From Massilia sp. TS11 (GTDB lineage: Bacteria > Pseudomonadota > Gammaproteobacteria > Burkholderiales > Burkholderiaceae_D): a stretch of DNA of 64,000 nt. This document shows positions 1-7,711 of this stretch, piece by piece. The position numbers and the translations under genes are program-made. The DNA lies in NCBI RefSeq assembly GCF_022012445.1, contig NZ_JAKLTS010000012.1:1-64000 (forward strand), in the 5' to 3' direction. The notes beneath the pieces were generated by a model. That model was not told where the DNA came from, ran no database searches, and saw only the letters and a program-made list of their open reading frames with translations. Each line of letters opens with the position of its first letter. Within the stretch, counting starts at the first letter, position 1.

Positions 1-26
1 CCGATTTGTTTGCGCGGAAAGGATGC

Positions 27-53
27 AAAAAAAAGGCGGGCCGAAGCCCGCCT
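27..53 (-). terminator. Rho-independent terminator of the TonB-dependent receptor gene
   Basis: Read on the minus strand, an 8-bp perfect GC-rich stem (AGGCGGGC / GCCCGCCT, positions 34-53) closes a TTCG tetraloop and is followed by eight T residues. It lies about 22 bases beyond the receptor stop codon at 76, the expected place for its intrinsic terminator. Confidence 0.9.
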
Positions 54-75
54 GTAACCTTAGGACTGCTGTGAT

Positions 76-2985
76 TTAGAACTTCAGGCTGGCGCCGAAG
101 GTGTAGGCACGGCCGACCGTGTCATACGCCTGCGGCAGGGTGTTGCCACCATTGACCGAGGTACCGGCAATGTTGTTGCCCACCAGCGGAGGCTGCTTGT
201 TGCCCGCGTTGTTGACGCTGAAGTTCAGGCGCAGGTTCTTCGACACATTCCACACGGCCGACAGGTCGACGTAGTTGTAGGCGGGGATGGTCGAGAAGGC
301 CGGCAGGAAGTCGGTGCCGCCCGGCTCTTCGATCATGCCGCTGACATGACGCCAGTTGTAGCCGAACACGAACTCGCCGAAGCTCCAGCTGGTACGCTGG
401 TTCCACTTGCGCTTGTAGTTGGGCGCGCCGCAGGCCACCGAGTAATAGCCGAGGCAGTTGCGGTTGATCGCCGCCGGGGTCGCCTGGAAGGTGTTGGTCT
501 GCACCTGGTTGTACATCAGGCTCAGGTCCAGATTACCCCACTTCGGATCGGCACCGAGCTGCTTCAGCGGCAGACGGTAGGCCACGCTCAGGTCGTAGCC
601 GGCCGACTTCAGCTTGCCCAGGTTCGAGCTGGCCGTGAACACGCCCTTCGACTCGACGCCATTCAGGGTGCCGTTCTGCGGATTGCGGAAGATGTTCGCG
701 CAGGCCGCATTGAAGGCATAGGTCGGGTTGTAGGTCGGGTTGTAGCAGCCATCGAGCATATCGGTCGTCGACGGGCTCGAGACGGCGTCCGTGATCTTGA
801 TCTCGTAATGGTCGACCGTCACCACCATCTTCGGCAGCGGTTCCCAGACGAAGCCGATGGTCTTGGTCTTGGCCACTTCCGGACCGAGTTCCGGATTACC
901 GCCAGACAGGTTGTTGATCTGGCCCGAGGACGGCTTGGCCACCGCGCCGATCACATTGGTCGGCACGCCGGTCAGACGGCACAGATTCGACAGGGTGCCG
1001 GCCGTGTTGGCATCGCCCGCCTTGATCAGGTCCAGCTGGCAGGGGTCGGTCGCCACGTTCGACAGGCCGGTCACCTGCGGCGCGAACAGCTCGTTCACGT
1101 TGGGCGAACGGGTGGCTTTCTGCACCATGCCGCGCAGACGCCAGGTGTCGACCACGGCCCACTCGCCGCCGTACTTGTAGCTGCCATAGCTCTTCGAGGC
1201 CGAGGAACCGGAATCGAAGTTGGTGTGGCGGTAGCCGAGCTCGAGGTTGATGGCCTTGGCCAGGAATTTATCCTTGACCAGCGGCAGCGCGAATTCGGTC
1301 GCTTCCTCGCGCAGACGGAAGGAACCGCGGCGGTCCGGCGTCGGCGCGCCCGTGCCCAGCACTTCACCCTGGATCTGCGAAGGCTGGTCGGACAGCGTGC
1401 CGGCCGAAACCTTGCGCTGCTCGAGGGTCAGCGACATATTGATCGGGGTGTTGGCGAAGGGGCTGACCAGCTTGTCGCCGAGATCGCCCGAGATCGAGGC
1501 CAGGCCCACATCCTGTTCGACTTTCTGGCTCAGCAGGGTCGACAGGTTGAGGAAGTTCAGCATGGCCGGGGTGATCGAACCGGCGCCGCCCCAGATGTTC
1601 AGCGGCACGCAGCCATTCGAGGCGTCGACGCAGGCGGTGGTGCTGACCGCGTTCAGCGCCTGCTTGACCTTGGACAGCGAACCCCAGTTCTTACGCGACT
1701 GGATCTGATCGGCCGTGCCGCGCGTCCAGTAGGCATCGTAGTTCCAGTCGAACGGCAGCGAACCTTTGGCGCCGATCGTGTACTGCAGGGTCTTGTTGTC
1801 GAAGGTCTGGTAACGCGGGCCCAGCTCGACGAAGCGGCGGCTCGAGGCCATCGGCACCAGGGTGGTGTTGCCGACCACGCAGTTGGCGGCCGAGATGCCG
1901 CGCCAGTCGCAGATCTGCTTGCGGGCCGCGTCGGGGATGAAGGGGTTACCGATCGGCACCTGGTAGGTGTTGCCGAAGGTGCCCGATTCGGCCAGCTGGG
2001 CAGCCACGAAACTGGTCGTGTAGAACACCTCGGAGTAGACCTCGAGGTTGTCGTTGACGCGATAATTGCCCAGGGCGGTGGCTTGAGTGCGCTCCAGCCC
2101 GGTCACGAAATAGTTGAGCGGGTTGGTGTTGTAGGTGCCCGAATCCTGCAGCGGGCTCAGCACGCCGGTGCTCGGGTTGATCTGCTGGCTACCGGCCAGG
2201 CTGCCGGTGCCATTGGTGCCCTTGGCGATGCTGACCACACCCGGAATCGTGGTGCTGGAACCGGAGAACAGGCCGTTCACCGAGTTGGTCGTGGTCTTGC
2301 CGATCGGGCGGTCGCCGGCCATCAGCGGGTCGACCTTGGTCTTGCCGATCGACAGGGCCACATTGCCCTTGCCGCCGTCCAGGGTCGCGCCCATGGTCAG
2401 GTCGAGGCGGCGGCGCTTGGCGTCGCCCTCGGCCGAAATGCCCTGCTCACCCGACAGGTCGATGCCGGTGAAATTGCGCTTGAGGTTGAAGTTGACCACA
2501 CCCGAGACGGCGTCGGCGCCGTACACGACCGAGGCGCCGCCGGTGACCAGATCGACGCGCGACAGCAACGCGATGGGGATCGAGTTGGTGTCGACCGTAC
2601 CGTTCAGGTTGAACGGCACCATGCGGCGGCCGTTGACCAGCACCAGCGTGCGGTTCGCGCCCAGACCACGCAGGTCGATGGTGGCGCCGCCGCCGGTGCC
2701 GTTATTCGTGCCCGGGCCCACGGCGGGCACGGCGGACGGCAGGTTCTTGAAGAATTCTTCCACGGCCATCGGCTGGCCGGACTTGATTTCTTCCGCATTC
2801 AGCGAGGAAATCGGGCTATTCGAGGTCGCGCCCGGGCTGGTGATGCGGGTACCGGTCACGAACACCTGCTCCACTTTCTGGGCCTCGGGTGCCTGCTGGG
2901 CCATCGCTGGCGCCACCAGACCGGCCAGCAGGCCGCCGGAGAACATCAGTCGCAAAGAACGCGCCAAAATTTTTTCTTGGGTCAT
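76..2985 (-). CDS. TonB-dependent outer-membrane receptor
   Basis: Outer-membrane beta-barrel that imports a ligand using TonB/ExbBD energy. The 969-residue protein opens with a signal peptide (residues 1-29, ending APAMA), then a TonB-box-like stretch (EQVFVTGTRI, about 39-48) and a plug domain (about 50-180) with the typical IDLRGLGANRTLVLVNGRR and GADAVSGVVNF motifs. The rest is barrel, ending in the aromatic residue expected of an outer-membrane protein (SLKF). There is no N-terminal STN signalling domain, so FecA-type sigma-factor signalling is unlikely. The length and sequence style match the large receptors that Oxalobacteraceae and Xanthomonadaceae use for oligosaccharides or peptides, but the ligand cannot be read here. 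It is monocistronic, with its own terminator and a purine-rich Shine-Dalgarno (AAGGAAG) before the ATG. Confidence 0.9.
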   Translation of the reverse strand: MTQEKILARSLRLMFSGGLLAGLVAPAMAQQAPEAQKVEQVFVTGTRITSPGATSNSPISSLNAEEIKSGQPMAVEEFFKNLPSAVPAVGPGTNNGTGGGATIDLRGLGANRTLVLVNGRRMVPFNLNGTVDTNSIPIALLSRVDLVTGGASVVYGADAVSGVVNFNLKRNFTGIDLSGEQGISAEGDAKRRRLDLTMGATLDGGKGNVALSIGKTKVDPLMAGDRPIGKTTTNSVNGLFSGSSTTIPGVVSIAKGTNGTGSLAGSQQINPSTGVLSPLQDSGTYNTNPLNYFVTGLERTQATALGNYRVNDNLEVYSEVFYTTSFVAAQLAESGTFGNTYQVPIGNPFIPDAARKQICDWRGISAANCVVGNTTLVPMASSRRFVELGPRYQTFDNKTLQYTIGAKGSLPFDWNYDAYWTRGTADQIQSRKNWGSLSKVKQALNAVSTTACVDASNGCVPLNIWGGAGSITPAMLNFLNLSTLLSQKVEQDVGLASISGDLGDKLVSPFANTPINMSLTLEQRKVSAGTLSDQPSQIQGEVLGTGAPTPDRRGSFRLREEATEFALPLVKDKFLAKAINLELGYRHTNFDSGSSASKSYGSYKYGGEWAVVDTWRLRGMVQKATRSPNVNELFAPQVTGLSNVATDPCQLDLIKAGDANTAGTLSNLCRLTGVPTNVIGAVAKPSSGQINNLSGGNPELGPEVAKTKTIGFVWEPLPKMVVTVDHYEIKITDAVSSPSTTDMLDGCYNPTYNPTYAFNAACANIFRNPQNGTLNGVESKGVFTASSNLGKLKSAGYDLSVAYRLPLKQLGADPKWGNLDLSLMYNQVQTNTFQATPAAINRNCLGYYSVACGAPNYKRKWNQRTSWSFGEFVFGYNWRHVSGMIEEPGGTDFLPAFSTIPAYNYVDLSAVWNVSKNLRLNFSVNNAGNKQPPLVGNNIAGTSVNGGNTLPQAYDTVGRAYTFGASLKF

Positions 2986-3171
2986 AAAGACTTCCTTTTC
3001 TTGGATTGTCTACACCTGGCAGCCGTGCACGGCCACCACTCTCACCGTTTGCGCAACATTTAGTTACACAAGCTTTACAGTGGAGCAGTATTTACGTATG
3101 TAGTCAATATATAGTTGCCTTTCGTCAACATGACTTTTGCTCTTATGCATATTCCCTAAACTCATGGAAAC

Positions 3172-3200
3172 TTGGGACCCAGGCGGAAGCGCGCTACAAT
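3172..3200 (+). promoter_or_regulatory. Sigma-70 promoter of the FAD oxidoreductase
   Basis: TTGGGA (3172-3177) and TACAAT (3195-3200) are separated by exactly 17 bases, about 30 bases before the ATG at 3233. The rest of the receptor/oxidoreductase intergenic region (2986-3171) is AT-richer and must hold the receptor promoter, but I could not place its boxes with confidence. Confidence 0.6.
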
Positions 3201-3232
3201 AGTTCCTTGGCCAATAACTATTGCCCCGAAAG

Positions 3233-4852
3233 ATGATCCGTCTGAATGAACTGAAACTGCCTCTGCACCATGCCGCCGACGACCTGCCCCGCGCCATCGT
3301 GGCCCGTCTCGGCATTGCGCCGGCCGACCTGCTGTCCTGGACCGTGCACAAGCGCAGTCCCGACGCGCGCCGCAAGTCCGAGATTGCCTTCATCTACTCG
3401 CTCGACCTGAACCTGCGCGACGAGGCCGCCGTGCTGGCCAAGTTCAAGCGCGACCCGCAGGTGGTGCCGACGCCAGACATGGATTACCACTTCGTCGCCC
3501 AGGCCAGCGCGTTGCCGCCGCACGAACGGCCGGTGGTGATCGGCATGGGCCCGTGCGGCTTCATGTGTGCGCTGATCCTGGCCCAGATGGGCCTGCGCCC
3601 GATCGTGCTCGAACGCGGCAAGCCGGTGCGCGAGCGCACGGTCGATACCTTCGGCTTCTGGCGCAAGCGCGAACTGAACCCGGAGTCGAACGTGCAGTTC
3701 GGCGAAGGCGGGGCCGGCACCTTCTCCGACGGTAAGCTGTACAGCGGGGTGAAGGACCCGAAACACTATGGCCGCAAGGTGCTGACCGAGTTCGTCAAGG
3801 CCGGTGCGCCCGACGACATCCTGTACGTCAGCAAGCCGCACATCGGCACCTTCCGCCTGGTGAAGATGGTCGAGCAGATCCGCGACGAGATCACCGCCCT
3901 CGGCGGCGAAATCCGTTTCGAAACCAAGGTCACCGATCTGGTTGTCGAAGGCGAAGGCAGCGCGCGCCGCGTCAAGGGCGTGCAGCTGTCGAATGGCGAA
4001 TTCCTGCCGACGCGTCACCTGGTGCTGGCCATCGGCCACAGCGCGCGCGACACCTTCTCCATGCTGTATGAGCGCGGCGTCTACATCGAAGCCAAGCCGT
4101 TTTCGATCGGCTTCCGGGTCGAGCACCCGCAGTCGCTGATCGACACCTGCCGCTGGGGCGCGGCGGCCGGCGACAAGCTGCTCGGCGCGGCCGACTACAA
4201 GATCGTCCACCACGCCAGCAATGGGCGCTCGGTCTACAGCTTCTGCATGTGCCCGGGCGGCACCGTGGTGGCCGCCAGTTCCGAAGAAGGCCGCGTCGTC
4301 ACGAATGGCATGAGCCAGTATTCGCGCGCTGAACGCAATGCCAACAGCGCCATCGTGGTCGGCATTTCACCGGCCGACTATCCGGGCCACCCGCTGGCCG
4401 GCATCGCCTTCCAGCGCGAACTCGAGTCGCGCGCCTTCGTGCTCGGCGGCGGCACCTATGACGCGCCGGGCCAGCTGATGGGCGACTTCGTCAAAGGCGT
4501 GCCCTCGACCGCGTTTGGCCAGGTGGTGCCGAGCTTCAAGCCGGGCGTACACCTGACCGACCTCGGCAGCGCCCTGCCCGAGTACGCGATCAGCGCCATG
4601 CGCGAGGCCTTCGTCGCCTTCGACAAGCAGATCAAGGGCTACTACAAGCACGACGCCGTGCTGACCGGGGTCGAGACGCGCACTTCTTCGCCGATCCGCA
4701 TCAAGCGGCGCGACGACGATCTGCAGAGCCTGAACACGCGCGGCCTGTATCCGGCCGGCGAAGGGGCCGGCTATGCGGGCGGCATCATGTCGGCCGGCAT
4801 CGACGGCATCCGCGTCGCCGAGGCCGTGGCCCTCGACATCAAGAACGGCTGA
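3233..4852 (+). CDS. FAD-dependent oxidoreductase (HI0933/YtfP-like dehydrogenase family)
   Basis: Predicted cytoplasmic flavoprotein of 539 residues. After an N-terminal domain of about 95 residues comes a Rossmann dinucleotide motif at about 101-120 (VVIGMGPCGFMCALILAQ), and later the family signature GEGGAGTFSDGKLYS and a C-terminal FAD-contact segment (YPAGEGAGYAGGIMSAGIDG). These fit proteins annotated as NAD(P)/FAD-dependent oxidoreductase; the substrate is unknown. An in-frame TTG lies 12 bases upstream, but the ATG at 3233 makes a more natural start. Its TGA is directly abutted by the stop of the convergent MAPEG gene, the two forming the palindrome TGATCA. Confidence 0.85.
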   Translation: MIRLNELKLPLHHAADDLPRAIVARLGIAPADLLSWTVHKRSPDARRKSEIAFIYSLDLNLRDEAAVLAKFKRDPQVVPTPDMDYHFVAQASALPPHERPVVIGMGPCGFMCALILAQMGLRPIVLERGKPVRERTVDTFGFWRKRELNPESNVQFGEGGAGTFSDGKLYSGVKDPKHYGRKVLTEFVKAGAPDDILYVSKPHIGTFRLVKMVEQIRDEITALGGEIRFETKVTDLVVEGEGSARRVKGVQLSNGEFLPTRHLVLAIGHSARDTFSMLYERGVYIEAKPFSIGFRVEHPQSLIDTCRWGAAAGDKLLGAADYKIVHHASNGRSVYSFCMCPGGTVVAASSEEGRVVTNGMSQYSRAERNANSAIVVGISPADYPGHPLAGIAFQRELESRAFVLGGGTYDAPGQLMGDFVKGVPSTAFGQVVPSFKPGVHLTDLGSALPEYAISAMREAFVAFDKQIKGYYKHDAVLTGVETRTSSPIRIKRRDDDLQSLNTRGLYPAGEGAGYAGGIMSAGIDGIRVAEAVALDIKNG

Positions 4853-5275
4853 TCAGAGCAGCACCGTCCCCGCCATTACCCACAGCAGCACCAACACCAC
4901 ATTGCTGGCCGCGAAAGCGGCCAGCCGGTGCAGCACATTGTTGTAGCTCAGGTGGATCAGGCTGTGCGCCGCGCGCAGCCCCACATAGGCCCAGGCCAGC
5001 TGGACCAGCAGCGGCGTGGCCGCCTCGGCCGCGTAGAGCAGCGCGCAGATCACGTAGAACAGCACGGGCAGTTCCAGCAGATTCATGTAGTTGCGGTTGG
5101 GCAGACTGACATGGCCGGGCACGCGCGCCGATTCGCCGTAGCGAAAATCGGCCGGCGTCACTTCGCGCTTCACGCTGGCCGCGATGCGCGCGCGCAGAAT
5201 GAAGGGCAGGATGGACACGGTCAGGGCCGCCAGCCCAAAGACGGGATACAGAATCGCCGGGTTCTTCACCTTCAC
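4853..5275 (-). CDS. MAPEG family membrane protein
   Basis: A 140-residue protein with about four hydrophobic segments (roughly 7-28, 68-85, 90-107 and 120-140), the size and topology of MAPEG proteins (membrane-associated proteins in eicosanoid and glutathione metabolism). The motifs are NRNYMNLLELPVLFYV and ALRAAHSLIHL-like (seen as GLRAAHSLIHLSYNN), which match the family core. It probably begins at a GTG overlapping the TGA of the upstream nitrilase-like gene (GTGA), so it is translationally coupled to it. Bacterial members are often of unknown function, and glutathione transferase activity is only a possibility. Confidence 0.85.
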   Translation of the reverse strand: MKVKNPAILYPVFGLAALTVSILPFILRARIAASVKREVTPADFRYGESARVPGHVSLPNRNYMNLLELPVLFYVICALLYAAEAATPLLVQLAWAYVGLRAAHSLIHLSYNNVLHRLAAFAASNVVLVLLWVMAGTVLL

Positions 5276-6021
5276 ACCTCCAGAATCTGGGCAGCCGTGT
5301 GGCCGTCCGCATGCACATCGATCAACAGCAGGGCTTCGCCGGAGCCGGGCAGCGCCGCCACCAGCCGGCCCTGCGCGTCCCAGCAGGCGCTGCGGCCTGC
5401 GCTGTCATATCCGCCCGAGGGCGCGCCATGATTGGCCATCAGCACCAGCATCTGTTCGCGCGCCGCATGCCCCTGCAACAGGGCCGCGTCATGCGCATAG
5501 CCGCTGACGGAGATCAGCACACCGGCCAGATAGACGTCCGCCCCGGCAGCGCGCGCGGCAGCCGGATGGCTGGCCTGGCTGATGTCGGCGCAAATCGCCT
5601 GGGCGCAGGCCACGCCCTGCACCTCGAACACCGACGCGCCGGACGGCCCCGCGCTGGCAAACGCCTCCTCACCCGGATGCAGATGCTGCTTGCGATAGAC
5701 ACTGCGGCGCCCGTCGCCATGCAGACAGAGGCTGCCGATGAAAGGGCGCGCCGGATCGGGCGCACGCAGCGGCGCACCGACGATGACCTGCATGCCGGGA
5801 CAGACCAGGGCCGCGAGACGGGCATCGTCGGGCGCCAGCGCGCAGGCGGCCACATGGGCCGGCTCGTAGCCGCTCAGCGACAGTTCCGGAAACAGCAGCA
5901 AGTCGGCGCCAGCCGCGCGCGCCACCCGCACGAAGTCGGCATGGCGGGCCAGATTGGCCGCCACATCGCCCGCGCGTGCGGCGCTCTGGGCCGCCGCCAG
6001 GCGCAGCGGCCGCCTAGCCAT
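5272..6021 (-). CDS. Carbon-nitrogen hydrolase (nitrilase superfamily)
   Basis: Cytoplasmic amidohydrolase of 249 residues. The Glu-Lys-Cys catalytic triad is visible: Glu in FPELSLSGY (about residue 46), Lys in VYRKQHL and Cys in AICADISQ. The usual CD/CWD context around the cysteine appears as CAD. The substrate cannot be deduced; omega-amidase and N-carbamoyl amidase are both found in the superfamily. The start overlaps the end of the VOC gene by 8 bases and its end overlaps the MAPEG start, so the three form one operon. Confidence 0.85.
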   Translation of the reverse strand: MARRPLRLAAAQSAARAGDVAANLARHADFVRVARAAGADLLLFPELSLSGYEPAHVAACALAPDDARLAALVCPGMQVIVGAPLRAPDPARPFIGSLCLHGDGRRSVYRKQHLHPGEEAFASAGPSGASVFEVQGVACAQAICADISQASHPAAARAAGADVYLAGVLISVSGYAHDAALLQGHAAREQMLVLMANHGAPSGGYDSAGRSACWDAQGRLVAALPGSGEALLLIDVHADGHTAAQILEV

Positions 6022-6415
6022 GCGAACCGGGCGGAATCGGCTGCAGCATGCTCACGCGGTTGCCTTCGGAATCGACGAAAGACACATACTGCCCGACGCC
6101 CGGAATCGCCATCGGCTCGCCGAGCAAGGTGCCGCCCGCATCCTTGACCTTGCCCATCGCCGCCGTGATGTCCTCGACCGCAATCACCACCGACGGAAAC
6201 TGCAGCGGCCAGGCCGGATTCTTTTTGAAGAAGCCGCCATTGATGGTGCCCGGCTGGGTCGGGCGTCCCGCCGCGGTCGGGGCCGTGGTGGCGATCACAT
6301 AATCGCCCATTTCCGCGCCGAGCGCCGCCAGTTCCCAATCGAAAGCGCGGCGGTAGAAGTCGGTGATGCGGGCCTGGTCCTCATACGGCATTTCAAAGTG
6401 CACAACGGGATTCAT
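6014..6415 (-). CDS. VOC (glyoxalase/bleomycin resistance) family protein
   Basis: A 133-residue protein with the beta-alpha-beta-beta-beta repeats of the vicinal oxygen chelate fold: it opens VVHFEMPYEDQARITDFYRRAFDW and closes with GNRVSMLQP. This resembles the small VOC proteins that accompany many metabolic genes and are often annotated as glyoxalase-like. An upstream in-frame extension to 6529 exists, but the ATG at 6415 is preceded by an AGGAGG-type ribosome site and starts at the conserved first strand. It is the first gene of the VOC/nitrilase/MAPEG operon. Confidence 0.85.
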   Translation of the reverse strand: MNPVVHFEMPYEDQARITDFYRRAFDWELAALGAEMGDYVIATTAPTAAGRPTQPGTINGGFFKKNPAWPLQFPSVVIAVEDITAAMGKVKDAGGTLLGEPMAIPGVGQYVSFVDSEGNRVSMLQPIPPGSHG

Positions 6416-6438
6416 AGCGTCCTCCTGAGTGAAGCCGG

Positions 6439-7404
6439 CTACAGCCACTTGGCCTTGCGGAAGCGGTAGTACAGATAGCCGCAAATGCCGAACATGACCG
6501 CGAGCGCGGCGGGATAGCCGAAATGCCATTTGAGTTCGGGCATGTACTCAAAGTTCATGCCCCAGATCCCGGCAAAGGCCGTGAAGATCGCGAAGATAGC
6601 GGCCCAGGCCGCCAGTCGCTTGTTGACCTCGTTCTCGGCGATGGCCACCATCGACAGGTTGACCTGGATGGCGGTGCCGATGGTGTCGCGGATCGTGTCG
6701 ACACTGGTGTTGATGCGCACCAGGTGGTCGTGCACGTCGCGGAAATATTCCTGGGTGTCGCTGCACAGGCCCGGCACCCTGCCCCCGTACAGTTTGCCGA
6801 CCGCCTCCATCAGCGGCGTGACCGCGTGGCGCAGCATCAGCACCTTGCGCTTGAGGGCGTACAGGCGCTCGATATTGTCGCGCGCGGCGCCGTCGAGAAA
6901 GATGCGGTCCTCGATTTCTTCCAGCTCGCGCTCGAGCGTATCGACCAGCGGGAAATAACGGTCCACCACCGCATCCATCAGCGCGTACAGCACGAAGGAT
7001 GAGCCCTGGGCCAGCAGATGCGGCTCGCGCTCGGCGCGCGCGCGCACCCCAAGGAAGCCTTGATTGCTGTGATTGCGGTTGGACAGCACGAAGTTCGGTC
7101 CGGCGAAAACGTCGAGTTCGCCAAGCACCAGCTCTTGCCCCTCGAATTCCAGCATCTGCACGACGGCGAACAGCGTGTCGCCGTATTCCTCGATTTTCGG
7201 GCGCTGGTTGCCGCGCTGGGCGTCCTCCACGGCCAGCGCATGCAGCTGGAATTCGGCCTGCAGGGTCGCCAGTTCCTCGGGCGTCGCGTCGCGCAGGGCC
7301 ACCCAGACGAAGCAGCCGGGCCGCTCAAGATAGTCGCTGATCGCCTCCACCGGAATGTCCGACAGCTTCTTACCTTCCTGGTAGACGACGCAATTGATCA
7401 GCAT
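6439..7404 (-). CDS. corA: CorA family magnesium/cobalt transporter
   Basis: Inner-membrane divalent-cation channel of 321 residues. It has a long N-terminal cytoplasmic domain, then two C-terminal membrane helices (about 263-283 and 296-313) with the diagnostic GMN motif between them (GIWGMNFEYMPEL) and a basic tail (YRFRKAKWL). This is the standard CorA layout and length. The ATG at 7404 is chosen because a GGAG site lies just upstream; an in-frame extension to 7455 lacks one and would run into the inverted repeat shared with the divergent pullulanase gene. Confidence 0.93.
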   Translation of the reverse strand: MLINCVVYQEGKKLSDIPVEAISDYLERPGCFVWVALRDATPEELATLQAEFQLHALAVEDAQRGNQRPKIEEYGDTLFAVVQMLEFEGQELVLGELDVFAGPNFVLSNRNHSNQGFLGVRARAEREPHLLAQGSSFVLYALMDAVVDRYFPLVDTLERELEEIEDRIFLDGAARDNIERLYALKRKVLMLRHAVTPLMEAVGKLYGGRVPGLCSDTQEYFRDVHDHLVRINTSVDTIRDTIGTAIQVNLSMVAIAENEVNKRLAAWAAIFAIFTAFAGIWGMNFEYMPELKWHFGYPAALAVMFGICGYLYYRFRKAKWL

Positions 7405-7448
7405 GGGTGCTCCGGAGTGAAAGTTTAAGCTTACACCAATGTCAATAT

Positions 7449-7505
7449 GTAGCAATACTACGTTTTATTCTCGATTTACACGCTTATATGACGTAGTATT
7501 GCTAC
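7449..7505. promoter_or_regulatory. Perfect 14-bp inverted repeat in the corA/pullulanase divergent region (putative operator pair)
   Basis: GTAGCAATACTACG (7449-7462) is repeated exactly in inverted orientation as CGTAGTATTGCTAC (7492-7505), with 29 AT-rich bases between. Each arm is itself a near-palindrome (GTAG-N5-CTAC), so this looks like two copies of a dimeric regulator site flanking a promoter rather than an RNA hairpin. It lies 24 bases before the pullulanase ATG. The regulator is unknown; a LacI-type sugar regulator would be a reasonable guess. Confidence 0.6.
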
Positions 7506-7528
7506 CAACTTAAAAATAGGGAGACAGC

Positions 7529-7699
7529 ATGCGGATTTTCACCCAGCTGGTGCTGGCGGCGGCCCTGGGCCTGAGCCTGAGCGCCTGCGGCGGTGGCGGT
7601 GGCGGAGGTTCCAGCCTTTCCAGCCCGGCCCCGGCGCCCACGCCGACGCCCAGCGCGCCGACCAGCATCGCAATTGGCGAAGCGAGCACTTACTGGTAG
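7529..7699 (+). pseudogene. Amber-terminated lipoprotein leader of the pullulanase
   Basis: An ATG at 7529 with a GGGAG ribosome site opens a 56-codon frame ending at TAG (7697-7699). It encodes a lipoprotein signal peptide (MRIFTQLVLAAALGLSLSAC, lipobox LSAC with Cys20), a glycine/serine linker and the start of a domain (IAIGEASTYW). The same frame continues after the TAG without interruption into the pullulanase reading frame. A single C-to-T change (CAG to TAG) would explain the stop, so this is best read as the true N-terminus of the next gene, cut off by a nonsense codon or an assembly error. Confidence 0.8.
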
Positions 7700-7711
7700 A
7701 CCGCCGGCAGC

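Noticed and set aside
346-3063. 905-residue open frame antisense to the TonB-dependent receptor
   Set aside because: High-GC shadow: its composition is Arg/His/Gly/Ala rich with no domain, while the opposite strand has a complete receptor with signal peptide and terminator.
3064-3393. 109-residue minus-strand frame spanning the receptor/oxidoreductase gap
   Set aside because: It overlaps the well-supported oxidoreductase start and promoter; there is no ribosome site or domain.
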